The notes: a model not told the origin generated them from the sequence alone. A DNA stretch of 64,000 nucleotides from Bacteroidaceae bacterium (GCA_017615835.1 JAFZZI010000007.1:1-64000); one strand, 5' to 3'; shown: positions 1-8,894, counted from the stretch's first letter. Numbers and translations are program-made.

Positions 1-328
1 CAAAGACGGTCTGCCCTGACTTTGCACCCGATATCCTGACTGTGTAACTGTCAAGGCTGATCTTGGCTTCATCCGTATCGGCTGCCGTCTCTTCCACTCC
101 TGTCCCGGTGTCCGGGAATGTCAGCTTGGCAATGGACGACAGGGGATACTTCACGGTTGTCCTGGTGGTAGTCAGCACCATCTCGTTCTCGGTATAGGTG
201 ATGACTGGCTTCTCGGAGAAACCGAAACTGAACTGCTGACCGTCCTTCTGGTGGATTGTCAGGGTGTTCTGGGCAGCAATAGACATTACCGCTGCAAACA
301 TAATCAATGATAACAGAAATTTTTTCAT
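1..328 (-). CDS. Secreted protein of unknown role, C-terminal part cut by window edge
   Basis: The first 109 residues are visible and the reading frame is open to the left edge. Residues 1-20 (MKKFLLSLIMFAAVMSIAAQ) form a clear signal peptide. A short beta-rich module follows (NTLTIHQKDG to about SIAKLTFPD, residues 21-68); modules of this look are common at the start of exported Bacteroidales proteins. An acidic linker comes next, then SLDSYTVRISGAKSGQTVF, which resembles the start of a C-terminal sorting-type beta domain, though the part that would prove it lies outside the window. The start is the only ATG before the signal peptide and lies 34 bp downstream of a TAnnTTTG promoter box. No enzymatic motif is visible. 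Its upstream control box is shared with the next gene. Function unknown. Confidence 0.75.
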   Translation of the reverse strand, partial: MKKFLLSLIMFAAVMSIAAQNTLTIHQKDGQQFSFGFSEKPVITYTENEMVLTTTRTTVKYPLSSIAKLTFPDTGTGVEETAADTDEAKISLDSYTVRISGAKSGQTVF

Positions 329-361
329 ACCTACATGAATATTCGGTTGAGACTAATCATG

Positions 362-421
362 CAAATATATTTAAAAAAGTGGTGGAGAAACGCCCCTATT
401 TGTTAAATTGTGTTAATTCAA
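362..421 (-). promoter_or_regulatory. Promoter -7 box plus tandem GTTAA upstream box
   Basis: On the minus strand TATATTTG (369-362) matches the Bacteroidetes -7 consensus TAnnTTTG. No TTTG -33 box lies at the usual distance. Further upstream, plus-strand 399-421 holds the core GTTAAATTGTGTTAATTC, with two GTTAA half-sites (402-406 and 412-416) exactly 10 bp apart. The same box sits at the same distance from the -7 box of the gene at 881-1723. An activator-dependent promoter is an inference. Confidence 0.55.
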
Positions 422-756
422 CAGTGACAGCAATCTGCTTATAAAAAGCAAGGAAAATTTGTTTGAATATCTCTCAAATATGCCTTATTTCTGCAAATAA
501 CTGCATAAAAGTGTGATGCGACAACACAAATATGCACATAATTGTTATATATGGAAATCAAAAGAGATATTTTGGGAACCTTCCTTGTTAAACTTATTAC
601 CACGTAAGACCAATAAATTGAGATTTTGAACTCTCTGCGTTCAAGTTTTGCTTTTGATGACCGACAGAAACACATACATACTGAAAAAGAGACCATTACA
701 TAGACATGATGTTCTACAGTGAGATAGAACAGAGAGTTCTTCAGATTAGAGCTCAG

Positions 757-828
757 CCTCAGGACTGCCTTGATGCTGCAAGGGTGGCTTTGGTATTGCC
801 ACCCCGCCTGCATCAAGCCGTCCTGAGG
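757..828. repeat. 72-bp imperfect palindrome (long hairpin)
   Basis: The left arm starts CCTCAGGAC, then CTTGATG and GGGTGGC. The right arm is its reverse complement with only a few mismatches (GCCACCC, CATCAAG, GTCCTGAGG). The arms are about 31-32 nt around a loop of about 9 nt. It lies 52 bp beyond the stop codon of the gene at 881-1723. No T-run follows on either strand, so it is not a standard intrinsic terminator. A REP-like element, a MITE remnant or an mRNA 3'-end stabilising hairpin are alternatives. Confidence 0.7.
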
Positions 829-880
829 TTTAATGCTTGTATGTCTTAGAGCCCGTTGGGACTTGTTTGGAGGACAAATC

Positions 881-1723
881 CTACGGGAGAACGGGCCGGA
901 CAGAGAAACCGTAGAAGCGGACGCCGTTGACGTTCGTGATGCGGCGGCCCGAATCGAAGTAGAGGATGTACGCGCAGATCGGGTCATCCGTGCTGAGCGA
1001 ACTGGACCCGTAGCCGCCGTTGGACCCCCCGAAGTAGAGGCCCGTGTCGTAGCGGTACCCGGCAGCCGGAAGAAATATGGAGCGGTCTGTGTAACCATCC
1101 TTATTGCTGGTAACCTTATAACCGGCCACACCATTAAATTCTGTGTTGCCGGAGTCGTACCATGTCCAGGTACAGTTGTTGCGTAATTCTTCCTGCTCTT
1201 CTGCTGTGGGCATGCGCCAGCTACCGCCCCACAAAACGTGGGCAACGTCATCCTCAGGGTCAAGCACCGTCTTGTTGTCAACAGTTCCGGAATCACTTCT
1301 TGTATTATAATACTTTGTCAGAGAATCGTATGTGCCGTTGAACCACTTGTAATTGAACCAATTGTATCCATCAGATTTCCCATCTTTCCAGTGTGCTTGT
1401 GGGTCTTCCTGTGCATAGCCGGCCTCGTAGTATGGTTCCGTCTCGCCCCAGGCAAAGTAGTCACCGTACTCCTCCGGCTTGGTGGCACCGACATTGAAGG
1501 TTGCCCAGTTTACACTCAGGCCCAGATCGACATACTCGTATGAGGGTACTTCTGTGGAAGTGAAGGATACGTTGTCCAGTTCAGCCACTTCAAACTGGAC
1601 AGTCTCGCCGTTTTTCGTGAATACGTTCATATAATACTGGGCAGAGACAGGCATGTAGCCCAGAAACAGGAACACGGACACCGCCAACAGCCATGTCCTC
1701 AATAAGGATAATAGCCTCTTCAT
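881..1723 (-). CDS. Secreted FISUMP-like (Fib_succ_major paralogous domain) protein
   Basis: A 280-residue exported protein. Residues 1-29 are a signal peptide ending PVSAQ. Residues 30-55 (YYMNVFTKNGETVQFEVAEL...) are a short module like the one in the leftmost gene. From about residue 61 comes a domain opening with VDLGLSVNWATFNVGA and followed by YFAWGETEP, WGGSWRMPT and a terminal FYGFSVRPV. This pattern is typical of the Fibrobacter succinogenes major paralogous domain, common in secreted Bacteroidales proteins and of unknown biochemical function. The domain is rich in aromatics and glycine, as in extracellular surface proteins. A plus-strand frame covering much of it is a shadow. It has its own promoter at 1783-1790. 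The family call is good; the function is unknown. Confidence 0.8.
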   Translation of the reverse strand: MKRLLSLLRTWLLAVSVFLFLGYMPVSAQYYMNVFTKNGETVQFEVAELDNVSFTSTEVPSYEYVDLGLSVNWATFNVGATKPEEYGDYFAWGETEPYYEAGYAQEDPQAHWKDGKSDGYNWFNYKWFNGTYDSLTKYYNTRSDSGTVDNKTVLDPEDDVAHVLWGGSWRMPTAEEQEELRNNCTWTWYDSGNTEFNGVAGYKVTSNKDGYTDRSIFLPAAGYRYDTGLYFGGSNGGYGSSSLSTDDPICAYILYFDSGRRITNVNGVRFYGFSVRPVLP

Positions 1724-1782
1724 AAAAAGCAGAAATAAAATATTAAACTGTCCAACCTTTGGGATTCACATCAAGGTTAAGA

Positions 1783-1842
1783 CAAATTTAAACATAATTT
1801 AAGATTTCTATTTCCGCATTTTGTTAATTTGTGTTAATTCAA
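1783..1842 (-). promoter_or_regulatory. Promoter -7 box plus tandem GTTAA upstream box (second copy)
   Basis: TAAATTTG on the minus strand (1790-1783) is a -7 box. The upstream box at 1820-1842 matches the one at 399-421 at 22 of 23 positions, with GTTAA half-sites at 1823-1827 and 1833-1837. Both box and -7 element are displaced by exactly 1421 bp relative to the first copy, so their spacing is identical. The sequence between them is not conserved, which points to selection on the two elements. Confidence 0.6.
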
Positions 1843-1861
1843 AACCCTTTTAATGGATTAC

Positions 1862-3175
1862 TTACCGTGTATAGTCAAGCACATGGCCGCTTATCTGGAG
1901 AAGGCTTATCTCACAGAGTTTGGTGTTGTATTCGGCTTCCAGAAGACTCTCTTCGGCATCGAGGAGCGATTTCTGCGCCTCACGCATCTCAAGGCCCGAG
2001 AGGTCGCCTATGAGATAGCGCTCACAGGCTATCTCGTGAGTTTCGCTGGCGGTACGCACATTCTGAATTTCCATTTCAAGCAGATGAAGGTTGTTGTTGT
2101 ACGACTGCCAAAGGTCGGCCAGGTTTGCCCTGAGGGTCTGCTCGACACTCTGACGGTCAAGTTCCGCCTCCATTATATTCAGGCGTGCGTTCTGACGTTC
2201 GATGCGGTGTTTGCCGTCAAGAAGGTTTATTCCTATGGTAGCACCGAAGTCGGGCCCCCAGTTGTCGCGCGAAGAAGTAGTTCCCGAACCGTAGATGTTA
2301 TGTGAATAACCGTAACTGGCATTGAGACGCAGATAGGGATAGTTACGAGAGTTGACGCTTCGGAGATCCTGTTGGGCTATACGGCTGTTGCTGCCGGCAT
2401 TCATTAGCGAAAGGTTGCTCTCAAGCATGTCGGCCTCAAGTGTTTCGTAGTCGAGTCTGGGAAGAAGGCTGATTGCGGTGTCGGAAACCATGAACCAACG
2501 GTTCAGGTCGGGCTCGGACATGAGTTTGTTGATGCGGATGCGGGCAGTTGCAAGAGCTTCGTTCTGCTTGAGGCTGCGGGCACTGTCGGCATTGAAATAG
2601 ACCTGTGCCTGCTGGAGGTCAAGACGGGAGTTGTCACCAATGACGTAACGCTCGTGAACAATCCGCAGACGCTCGCGCGACAGACTGACAGCATAGTCAA
2701 GGTTATTCTTGCGAATGCACTGGCGCACATAGTTGAAATACTCTGAAACCATGTTTGCAACGAAGTCCTCAATTGCGATGCGGGTTCGCAGTTCGCCCTG
2801 GCTGTGGAGCTCGCTGAGGCGCTGGCGGGCTGCCTGTATCTTGAAGCCGTTGAAGACTGTCCACGAAGCCCCGGCCGAGGCTGAAAGAGTCTGGTCAAAG
2901 ACATTGCGCTGCCCTGTGACGGCACCGGTTGCACGGTCTTCGGTATCGCGGCTGTAGAGAGATCCGTTGTATCCGGCAGACAAATCGACCGAAGGAAGAC
3001 CTCCGGCATTGCCCCAGCTGTCATTGTTGGCGGATACTGCCTCATTGGTTTTGGCTATACGTATCTGATAATTGTTCTCAAGCCCTAAGTCGATGCACTC
3101 CTTAAGTGTCATTGTCTGGGCATTGGCCTGAAGGGCTGCTGCCGACAAAAATATGATTGCTGCTACAGGTTTCAT
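1862..3175 (-). CDS. TolC-family outer membrane efflux protein of the RND system
   Basis: A 437-residue outer-membrane channel, the exit duct of the tripartite efflux pump encoded just upstream. Residues 1-19 are a signal peptide (ends QANAQ). The rest is two homologous OEP halves (roughly 22-215 and 235-430), each starting with a helix of the type MTLKECIDLGLENNYQIRIA, rich in Gln, Ala and Arg as expected for the alpha-barrel. The start codon overlaps the stop of the RND permease gene by 4 bp (ATGA), indicating translational coupling. No lipobox is visible, unlike OprM-type proteins. Substrate cannot be told from sequence. Confidence 0.93.
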   Translation of the reverse strand: MKPVAAIIFLSAAALQANAQTMTLKECIDLGLENNYQIRIAKTNEAVSANNDSWGNAGGLPSVDLSAGYNGSLYSRDTEDRATGAVTGQRNVFDQTLSASAGASWTVFNGFKIQAARQRLSELHSQGELRTRIAIEDFVANMVSEYFNYVRQCIRKNNLDYAVSLSRERLRIVHERYVIGDNSRLDLQQAQVYFNADSARSLKQNEALATARIRINKLMSEPDLNRWFMVSDTAISLLPRLDYETLEADMLESNLSLMNAGSNSRIAQQDLRSVNSRNYPYLRLNASYGYSHNIYGSGTTSSRDNWGPDFGATIGINLLDGKHRIERQNARLNIMEAELDRQSVEQTLRANLADLWQSYNNNLHLLEMEIQNVRTASETHEIACERYLIGDLSGLEMREAQKSLLDAEESLLEAEYNTKLCEISLLQISGHVLDYTR

Positions 3176-6100
3176 GACTCGCGCTGTGTGGAAACTATTG
3201 AGTATATCGATGGTATGATATACATGGTGAATATTGTTGAGACGAGCATTCCGCCGACGACAGCGGTTCCCATGGCGATGCGGCCTGCGGCTCCCTCGCC
3301 GTGGGCGAACATCAGCGGAAGCAGACCCAACATGGTCGAGGTGCTGGTCATGAGTATGGGACGGAGACGCTGTGCGGCTGCCTGACGGATAGCAGTGAAC
3401 TTGTCCAGACCGGCCTCCTGCTTCTGATTGGCGAACTCAACTATCAGGATACCGTTCTTGGCTACGAGACCTATCAGCATGATGATGCCGATTTCGCTGT
3501 ATATGTTCATGGTCTGGTTCCGGAGTACCATGAAAATGAGTGCCCCGGTTACAGCCAACGGTATGGTGAGCATGATAATGAACGGGTCCTTAAAGCTCTC
3601 GAACTGGGCTGCCAGTATCAGGAATATCAGCACCAGGGCGAGACCGAAGGCAAAAAACAGGGAGTTGGAACTTTCACGGAACTCACGCGACTCGCCGGTG
3701 AGAGCAGTACGGAAGGTGTCGTCGAGAGTCTCCTTTGCTATGCGGTCCATCTCGGATATGCCTTCGCCCAATGTTTTTCCGGGAGCAAGGCCGGCAGATA
3801 TGGTGGCAGACACAAAGCGGTTATAGCGGTAAAGTCTGGGCGGAGCAATATCCTCCTTCATCTCGATGAGGTTCTCCATCTGTATCATGTCACCGCTGCC
3901 GCTGCGCAGATAGATGGATTTGAGATTCTGGGTAGTGTTGCGCTGCTGACGGTTTATCTCACCGATAATGTCATACTGCTTGCCGTTCATGTAGAGGTAG
4001 CCCATGCGCTGGCCACTCAGACCCCACTGGAGAGTCTGGGCTATGTCGCGGGTGTTGACACCCAGCATATTGGCCTTCTCGCGATTGACGGATATCCTGA
4101 CTTCGGGCTTTGAGAACTTCAGGTCAACGTCTGACATCTGGAACATAGGGTCTTCCTGCACCCTTGCCATAAATGTGGGCAGGACCTCCTGGAGTTTTTC
4201 GATGTTGGTGGCCTGAAGGACATACTGCACGGGCATACGGCCTCCCCTGCCGCCGGTGAAGGAAGATTGCTGCTGAACGAATGAGCGGGCATCGTTTTCG
4301 CGTTGCACGGCGGCCGTGAGTCTTGCAGCAGCCTCCATCTGAGTATAGTTTCGTTGTGATATGTCCTTGAGCGTTATCTGTATGTTGCCGCCGCCATTGA
4401 AGACGCGCGCCGTGATGTATTCGGCATCCGGCATTATCGAATCGACTATATCGTTGACGGCCTCGGTGTAATCACGCATGTACTCGTATGTGACTCCCTC
4501 GGGGCCCTGAGTACGCACCGTTATCTGAGAGCGGTCCTCAAGAGGGGCCATTTCGGCCGGACGCCTTGCCCACATTACTATGCAGCTCACCAGCGCCACA
4601 CCCATCACGCACAACGAAAGCCACTTGCGCTGAAGGCAGAAGTCAAGACTTTTGCCATAGTATCTGTTGAGACCCTCAAAGAAGGGTTCGGTGACACGAT
4701 AGAAAGCGTTCTTTTTCTCTCTCCTGACAAGAATCTTTGTCGAGAGCATTGGCGTAAATGTAAGCGCGACGAATGTTGAGATGACCACGGTACCTGCAAT
4801 AACAAAACTGAACTCACGGAACAGTTTGCCGGTGGTTCCTCCCATGAAGACGATTGGGATGAATACGGCAAGCAGTGTTATTGAAGTGGACAGGACGGCG
4901 AAGAATATCTCGTGAGAACCTTCAATGCCGGCCTCGAGGGGACTTCTGCCTCTCTCTATCCGAAGATAGATATTCTCCGTCATGACGATGGCGTCGTCAA
5001 CAACAAGGCCGACAGACAACACTATGGCCAGCATTGACAGGACATTGATGCTGAAGTCCAGCAGGTACATCACAAAGAAGGAGCCGATGAGGGCTATCGG
5101 GATAACAAGACAGGGAATGAGGGTTACCCTCCAGTCGCGGAGAAACAGGAATATTATGACGACGACCAGCAGAAGGGCCTCGAAAACAGTGTTTCTGACC
5201 TCTCTGATACTGGCCCGTATGAACTTAGTGTTGTCGAAACCGTACGAGTACTGTACATCCTCGGGCAGATCCTTGCGCATAAGTTTCATGCGTTCATAGA
5301 CACTGTTGGCGATATTTATGTGATTGGCACCGGGTTGTGGAGTGACGACTACACCCACCATCGGGACCCCGTTCATCTTCATGTAGCTTTTGATGTCGCG
5401 GGGGCTGAGTTCAGCCTGACCGATGTCGCTGAAACGGATGACACGGTTACCGTCATGGCGTATGACAAGGTTGTTGAACTCCTCAGTGGTATGCATGAGA
5501 CCGAGGGTGCGAATCTCAAGTTCAGTGGTATTACCCTCGATGGTTCCCGAAGGAAGTTCAACGTTCTCTCTGTCAAGAGCACTTTTGACATCCATAGGAG
5601 TTATGCCGTAGCCGGACATCTTGACGGGATCGAGCCAGAGACGCATACAGTAGCGCTTTTCACCCCATATGCTGACGCTGCTGACGTCCTGGATGGTCTG
5701 AAGCTGTTCCTTGACGACAAGATCGGCTATCTCGCTCAGTTCAAGCAGGGTACGCTTATCGCTTTGGACAGCGACCATGATGATTGGCATTGCATCGGCA
5801 TCGGCCTTGGACACAGTGGGAGGGTCGCAGTTCTGAGGAAGCATCCTCTGGGCACGAGACACCTTGTCACGCACGTCGTTGGCGGCAGTCTCCAAATCAA
5901 CCGAAAGTTCAAACTCGACGGTAATACGGCTGCTGCCATACTGGCTGACACTGGTTAGGGAACGAATGCCGGGGATGCCATTGATCTGCTGTTCAAGCGG
6001 TTCGGTAATCTGGTTTTCGATGACCTCGGCGTTGGCTCCGGGATATGAACATGAGACCGATATGATAGGGTTGTCAACCGACGGATACTCTCTGACGCCG

Positions 6101-6195
6101 AGACGGATGAAGCCTACAATACCGAAAATCAGGATTATCAGTACGAATACCGTCGATAGAACGGGCCGGCGAATGCTGAGTTCGGATATGTTCAT
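3172..6195 (-). CDS. RND efflux transporter, inner-membrane permease (HAE1/AcrB type)
   Basis: At 1007 residues this is the usual length for AcrB-type proton-driven drug exporters. The N-terminus (NISELSIRRPVLSTVFVLI) is the classical HAE1 start. Two large periplasmic porter regions (about 35-335 and 560-860) alternate with twelve membrane segments. The proton-relay residues are present: adjacent Asp400-Asp401 in VGLVVDDAIVMTENI and Lys913 in IGLVAKNGILIVEFA. It pairs with the adaptor just upstream (8-bp gap) and the TolC-like protein downstream. The likely role is export of toxic amphiphiles such as bile salts, dyes or drugs; the exact substrate is unknown. Confidence 0.95.
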   Translation of the reverse strand: MNISELSIRRPVLSTVFVLIILIFGIVGFIRLGVREYPSVDNPIISVSCSYPGANAEVIENQITEPLEQQINGIPGIRSLTSVSQYGSSRITVEFELSVDLETAANDVRDKVSRAQRMLPQNCDPPTVSKADADAMPIIMVAVQSDKRTLLELSEIADLVVKEQLQTIQDVSSVSIWGEKRYCMRLWLDPVKMSGYGITPMDVKSALDRENVELPSGTIEGNTTELEIRTLGLMHTTEEFNNLVIRHDGNRVIRFSDIGQAELSPRDIKSYMKMNGVPMVGVVVTPQPGANHINIANSVYERMKLMRKDLPEDVQYSYGFDNTKFIRASIREVRNTVFEALLLVVVIIFLFLRDWRVTLIPCLVIPIALIGSFFVMYLLDFSINVLSMLAIVLSVGLVVDDAIVMTENIYLRIERGRSPLEAGIEGSHEIFFAVLSTSITLLAVFIPIVFMGGTTGKLFREFSFVIAGTVVISTFVALTFTPMLSTKILVRREKKNAFYRVTEPFFEGLNRYYGKSLDFCLQRKWLSLCVMGVALVSCIVMWARRPAEMAPLEDRSQITVRTQGPEGVTYEYMRDYTEAVNDIVDSIMPDAEYITARVFNGGGNIQITLKDISQRNYTQMEAAARLTAAVQRENDARSFVQQQSSFTGGRGGRMPVQYVLQATNIEKLQEVLPTFMARVQEDPMFQMSDVDLKFSKPEVRISVNREKANMLGVNTRDIAQTLQWGLSGQRMGYLYMNGKQYDIIGEINRQQRNTTQNLKSIYLRSGSGDMIQMENLIEMKEDIAPPRLYRYNRFVSATISAGLAPGKTLGEGISEMDRIAKETLDDTFRTALTGESREFRESSNSLFFAFGLALVLIFLILAAQFESFKDPFIIMLTIPLAVTGALIFMVLRNQTMNIYSEIGIIMLIGLVAKNGILIVEFANQKQEAGLDKFTAIRQAAAQRLRPILMTSTSTMLGLLPLMFAHGEGAAGRIAMGTAVVGGMLVSTIFTMYIIPSIYSIVSTQRES

Positions 6196-6203
6196 CGTCC
6201 ACC

Positions 6204-7292
6204 CTAATTAATTTCCTTGAGTTCTACGGCCATTCCCGTACGCAGTTGCATGGTTCCGCTCGATATGACTGTATCGCCGACCGAAAGTCCCCGGACTATC
6301 TGAACCTCGGCATCGGTGCGCAGCCCCTTGGTTACTTCAACAGGTATGGCCTTGCCGGATTTGTAAAGGAACACCTTGTCGATGCCCATCTCGGTGACAA
6401 TGGCTTCGCTGGGGACTGATATGGCATCAGGATATGTCCGGGTAACCAGACTGACACTGACATAGCGGCCGGGAACAAGCCTGCGTGATGAGTTGTCATA
6501 TATGGCCCGGACCATGAAGGTGCGGGTGTCTATATCAACAATCGAGTTGGTGGCATAGACTTTAGCCTTGTACTCTCTGGGATCATCCTCGACGGTAAAG
6601 GTCAGATCTGCTCCAGGTTTCAGAACCCCGGCGTAACGTTCGGGTACCGAGAACTCAATCTTGAGCTTGGAGGTGTTGGTAAGTGTGGCAACGGAGGTAT
6701 TGGGCGATGCATATGCACCGACACTGACTTGACGCAATCCTATGATGCCGTCGAACGGAGCCTTCAACTCGGTCTGCGCAAGTTTGGCATTGACCTCCTC
6801 AATCTCTGCCCTGAGAGTGGAAAGACTTGCTTCGGCCTGCTGGTAGGTTTCCTGGCTGACAGCTTCCCTCTCAAACAGGGTCTGCTGACGATAGAGTCTG
6901 TCTTCGTTGAGTTTAAGTTGGGCCTCAAGTTTCTTGAGCTGGGCTTGAAGCGGGGCATCGTTGATACGTGCCAGAACAGTGCCTTTCCTGACCTCGGTAC
7001 CCTCGGTGAAACAGATTTCAGTAATCTTGCCTGATGTCTCGAAACTAAGGTTGACTTCCTCGTTCGGGATAAGGCTGCCGCTTATGTTGATTCCGTCTAT
7101 AAGGGGTTTCTCCCTGATAATGACGGAACGCACCAACAAAAGCGGGTTCCTGCTGGGAAATCCAAGGACTGAAACAGAAGTTCCGCCCTTCTTCAGTTCT
7201 TTATTGGTACGGGGCACAAATTGCCGTACACCCAGAAAGACAAGTCCTGCAACGACGGCAGCCAGTATAATCCACTTGGTCAGTTTGCTCAT
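6204..7292 (-). CDS. RND efflux periplasmic adaptor (membrane fusion protein)
   Basis: A 362-residue adaptor that links the permease to the outer-membrane channel. A single N-terminal membrane anchor (about residues 8-25) is followed by a lipoyl half-motif (INISGSLIPNEEVNLSFETS), a coiled-coil hairpin (about 110-175, with alternating Lys/Glu/Gln/Leu), the second lipoyl half (ELKAPFDGIIGLRQVSVGAY), then beta-barrel and membrane-proximal domains ending in GMAVELKEIN. There is no lipobox, so it is membrane-anchored. It is first of the three pump genes and starts 15 bp after the symporter stop, so it may be cotranscribed with it. Confidence 0.93.
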   Translation of the reverse strand: MSKLTKWIILAAVVAGLVFLGVRQFVPRTNKELKKGGTSVSVLGFPSRNPLLLVRSVIIREKPLIDGINISGSLIPNEEVNLSFETSGKITEICFTEGTEVRKGTVLARINDAPLQAQLKKLEAQLKLNEDRLYRQQTLFEREAVSQETYQQAEASLSTLRAEIEEVNAKLAQTELKAPFDGIIGLRQVSVGAYASPNTSVATLTNTSKLKIEFSVPERYAGVLKPGADLTFTVEDDPREYKAKVYATNSIVDIDTRTFMVRAIYDNSSRRLVPGRYVSVSLVTRTYPDAISVPSEAIVTEMGIDKVFLYKSGKAIPVEVTKGLRTDAEVQIVRGLSVGDTVISSGTMQLRTGMAVELKEIN

Positions 7293-7307
7293 TTTCTTAA
7301 TATGGTT

Positions 7308-8894
7308 TCACTTCGTTTCCAACTCCTCTTCGTTAAGTGACGAGGATGCCCTTACCGTGACAGTACGGTTATAGCACGAGAACATTCCTTCAATGCCAGA
7401 CTTGTCGTGAACAGAACTGAAAGCACTGACAAGCGGAACGATAACAAGGCCCAGCAGCATCGCAAGCACACCGGCGTTTATAGGTGATGTAAAGTACGGC
7501 GAAATGAAAGTCTTACCTGTGAAGGTGCAGTACATGCAGCCGCACATGACTGCAATACCCGAAAAGAAACTTGCCCACACAGAGGCACGGGTTGCCTTTT
7601 TCCAATAGAGTCCGTACAGGAAAGGCGCCAGGAAAGCACCGGCCAATGCACCCCACGAAATACCCATGAGCTGGGCGATGAATGTGACTGAACTCTTGGC
7701 CTGGACTATGGCCAGAACCGATGATACAATGATAAAGAAAAGCACGAAAATCCTTATCCAGAGCAGCTGCCTCTTCTCAGTCATTGCCGAACCCTTGCGA
7801 GAGACTGCAGGTGAGATTATGTCGAGTGTGAGTGTCGATCCTGACGTGAGCACCAGTGAGGACAGAGTTGACATAGAGGCCGAGAGTACGAGTATTATAA
7901 CGACACCGATGATGATGTCGGGTAGCGAAGACAGCATTGACGGAATGATGCTGTCGAATATCGGGGTACCCTTGTCTGTATAGTCAATGAGTCCCGAGTA
8001 GAGTCGGCCGAATCCGCCCAGGAAGTAACAGCCGCCTGCGACAATGAGGGCGAAGAAGGTCGAGATTGCGGTACCCTTGCGAATGGCGTTTTCGTCCCGG
8101 ATGGCATAGAACTTACCTACCATCTGCGGGAGCCCCCATGTACCGAGAGATGTAAGAAGCACTACTCCTAACAGTTGCAGGGGTTGGGGGCCGAAGAACG
8201 AGACAAAGGCTCCGTTGAGTTCGGGAGCAGCCTCGGAAGGCAACTGGGATAGTTTGTTGACTGCCTGAGTAAAGCCTCCGTTGCCATTGAGTACGGCCAT
8301 TACGACGGCACAGATGCCCACCAGCATGATGAGACCCTGGATGAAGTCGTTTACGGCTGTGGCCATATAGCCGCCTACAAGTACGTATATGCCAGTAAGG
8401 ACAGCCATCGCGATGACGCACCAGGCATAGTCAATGCCGAAAGCCATTCCAAAAAGCCGGGACAGACCGTTATAGAGGGATGCGGTGTAGGGTATGAGGA
8501 AGACGAACACTATCACAGATGCGGCCACCTTGAGGGCGGTTGAGCCAAAACGCTGTCCGAAGAAATCGGGCATTGTGGCACTGTGAAGGTATTGGGTCAT
8601 CAGCCTTGTACGGCGACCGAGTATGCGCCAGGCAAGCAGTGAACCGATAAGGGCGTTTCCAAGACCTATCCATGTGGAGGAAAGGCCGAACCTCCAGCCG
8701 AACTGACCGGCATAGCCGACGAATATTACGGCCGAAAAATAAGATGTACCGAATGCGAATGCGGTAAGCCACGAGCCGACATTGCGGCTGCCAAGCACAA
8801 AACCCTGTACGTTCGCAGCTGTTTTGCGGCAATAGATGCCGACACCGACCATTACGGCAAAAAAGAGTACCAGAAGGATGATTTTCAAGAACAT
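7308..8894 (-). CDS. Sodium:solute symporter (SSS family)
   Basis: A 528-residue integral membrane protein with about thirteen predicted helices, of the PutP/PanF/SGLT-like family that drives uptake with the sodium gradient. Family hallmarks include the early FVLGSRNVGSWLTAFAFGTSYFSA stretch (helix 1-2, sodium site region), then ALIGSLLAWRILGRR and LSASMSTLSSLVLTSGSTLTLDI (helix 8 region, with the Ser/Thr pair usual for sodium ligands). The C-terminal tail (after about residue 490) is hydrophilic. It lies between the ACT/paaK genes (54 bp) and the RND pump (15 bp), in the same direction. Substrate is not readable from sequence; a carboxylate or amino acid is typical, and proximity to arylacetate genes is only suggestive. 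Confidence 0.88.
   Translation of the reverse strand: MFLKIILLVLFFAVMVGVGIYCRKTAANVQGFVLGSRNVGSWLTAFAFGTSYFSAVIFVGYAGQFGWRFGLSSTWIGLGNALIGSLLAWRILGRRTRLMTQYLHSATMPDFFGQRFGSTALKVAASVIVFVFLIPYTASLYNGLSRLFGMAFGIDYAWCVIAMAVLTGIYVLVGGYMATAVNDFIQGLIMLVGICAVVMAVLNGNGGFTQAVNKLSQLPSEAAPELNGAFVSFFGPQPLQLLGVVLLTSLGTWGLPQMVGKFYAIRDENAIRKGTAISTFFALIVAGGCYFLGGFGRLYSGLIDYTDKGTPIFDSIIPSMLSSLPDIIIGVVIILVLSASMSTLSSLVLTSGSTLTLDIISPAVSRKGSAMTEKRQLLWIRIFVLFFIIVSSVLAIVQAKSSVTFIAQLMGISWGALAGAFLAPFLYGLYWKKATRASVWASFFSGIAVMCGCMYCTFTGKTFISPYFTSPINAGVLAMLLGLVIVPLVSAFSSVHDKSGIEGMFSCYNRTVTVRASSSLNEEELETK

Larger units (their letters stand above)
329..880. other. 552-bp intergenic stretch
   Basis: This is the only gap longer than 300 bp. 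From the left it holds the promoter and upstream box of the leftmost gene (362-421), then AT-rich DNA without a convincing gene (about 430-710). A small inverted repeat GTTCTA...TAGAAC lies at 711-730, and a large imperfect hairpin at 757-828. Short frames here lack signal peptides, recognisable motifs or promoters, and I do not call them. Confidence 0.6.

Noticed and set aside
711-730. Small inverted repeat GTTCTA...TAGAAC as operator
   Set aside because: Only 6 bp per arm and no gene start beside it; expected by chance.
757-828. Integron attC site
   Set aside because: The palindrome lacks the RYYYAAC/GTTRRRY ends, and there is no integrase or cassette array nearby.
439-1296. 285-residue minus-strand frame overlapping the FISUMP-like gene in another frame
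   Set aside because: The FISUMP-like frame has a signal peptide and family motifs; this one has neither and its second half is AT-rich intergenic DNA.
3301-4113. 270-residue plus-strand frame opposite the RND permease
   Set aside because: Antisense to conserved transporter codons; composition follows the complement of the real gene.
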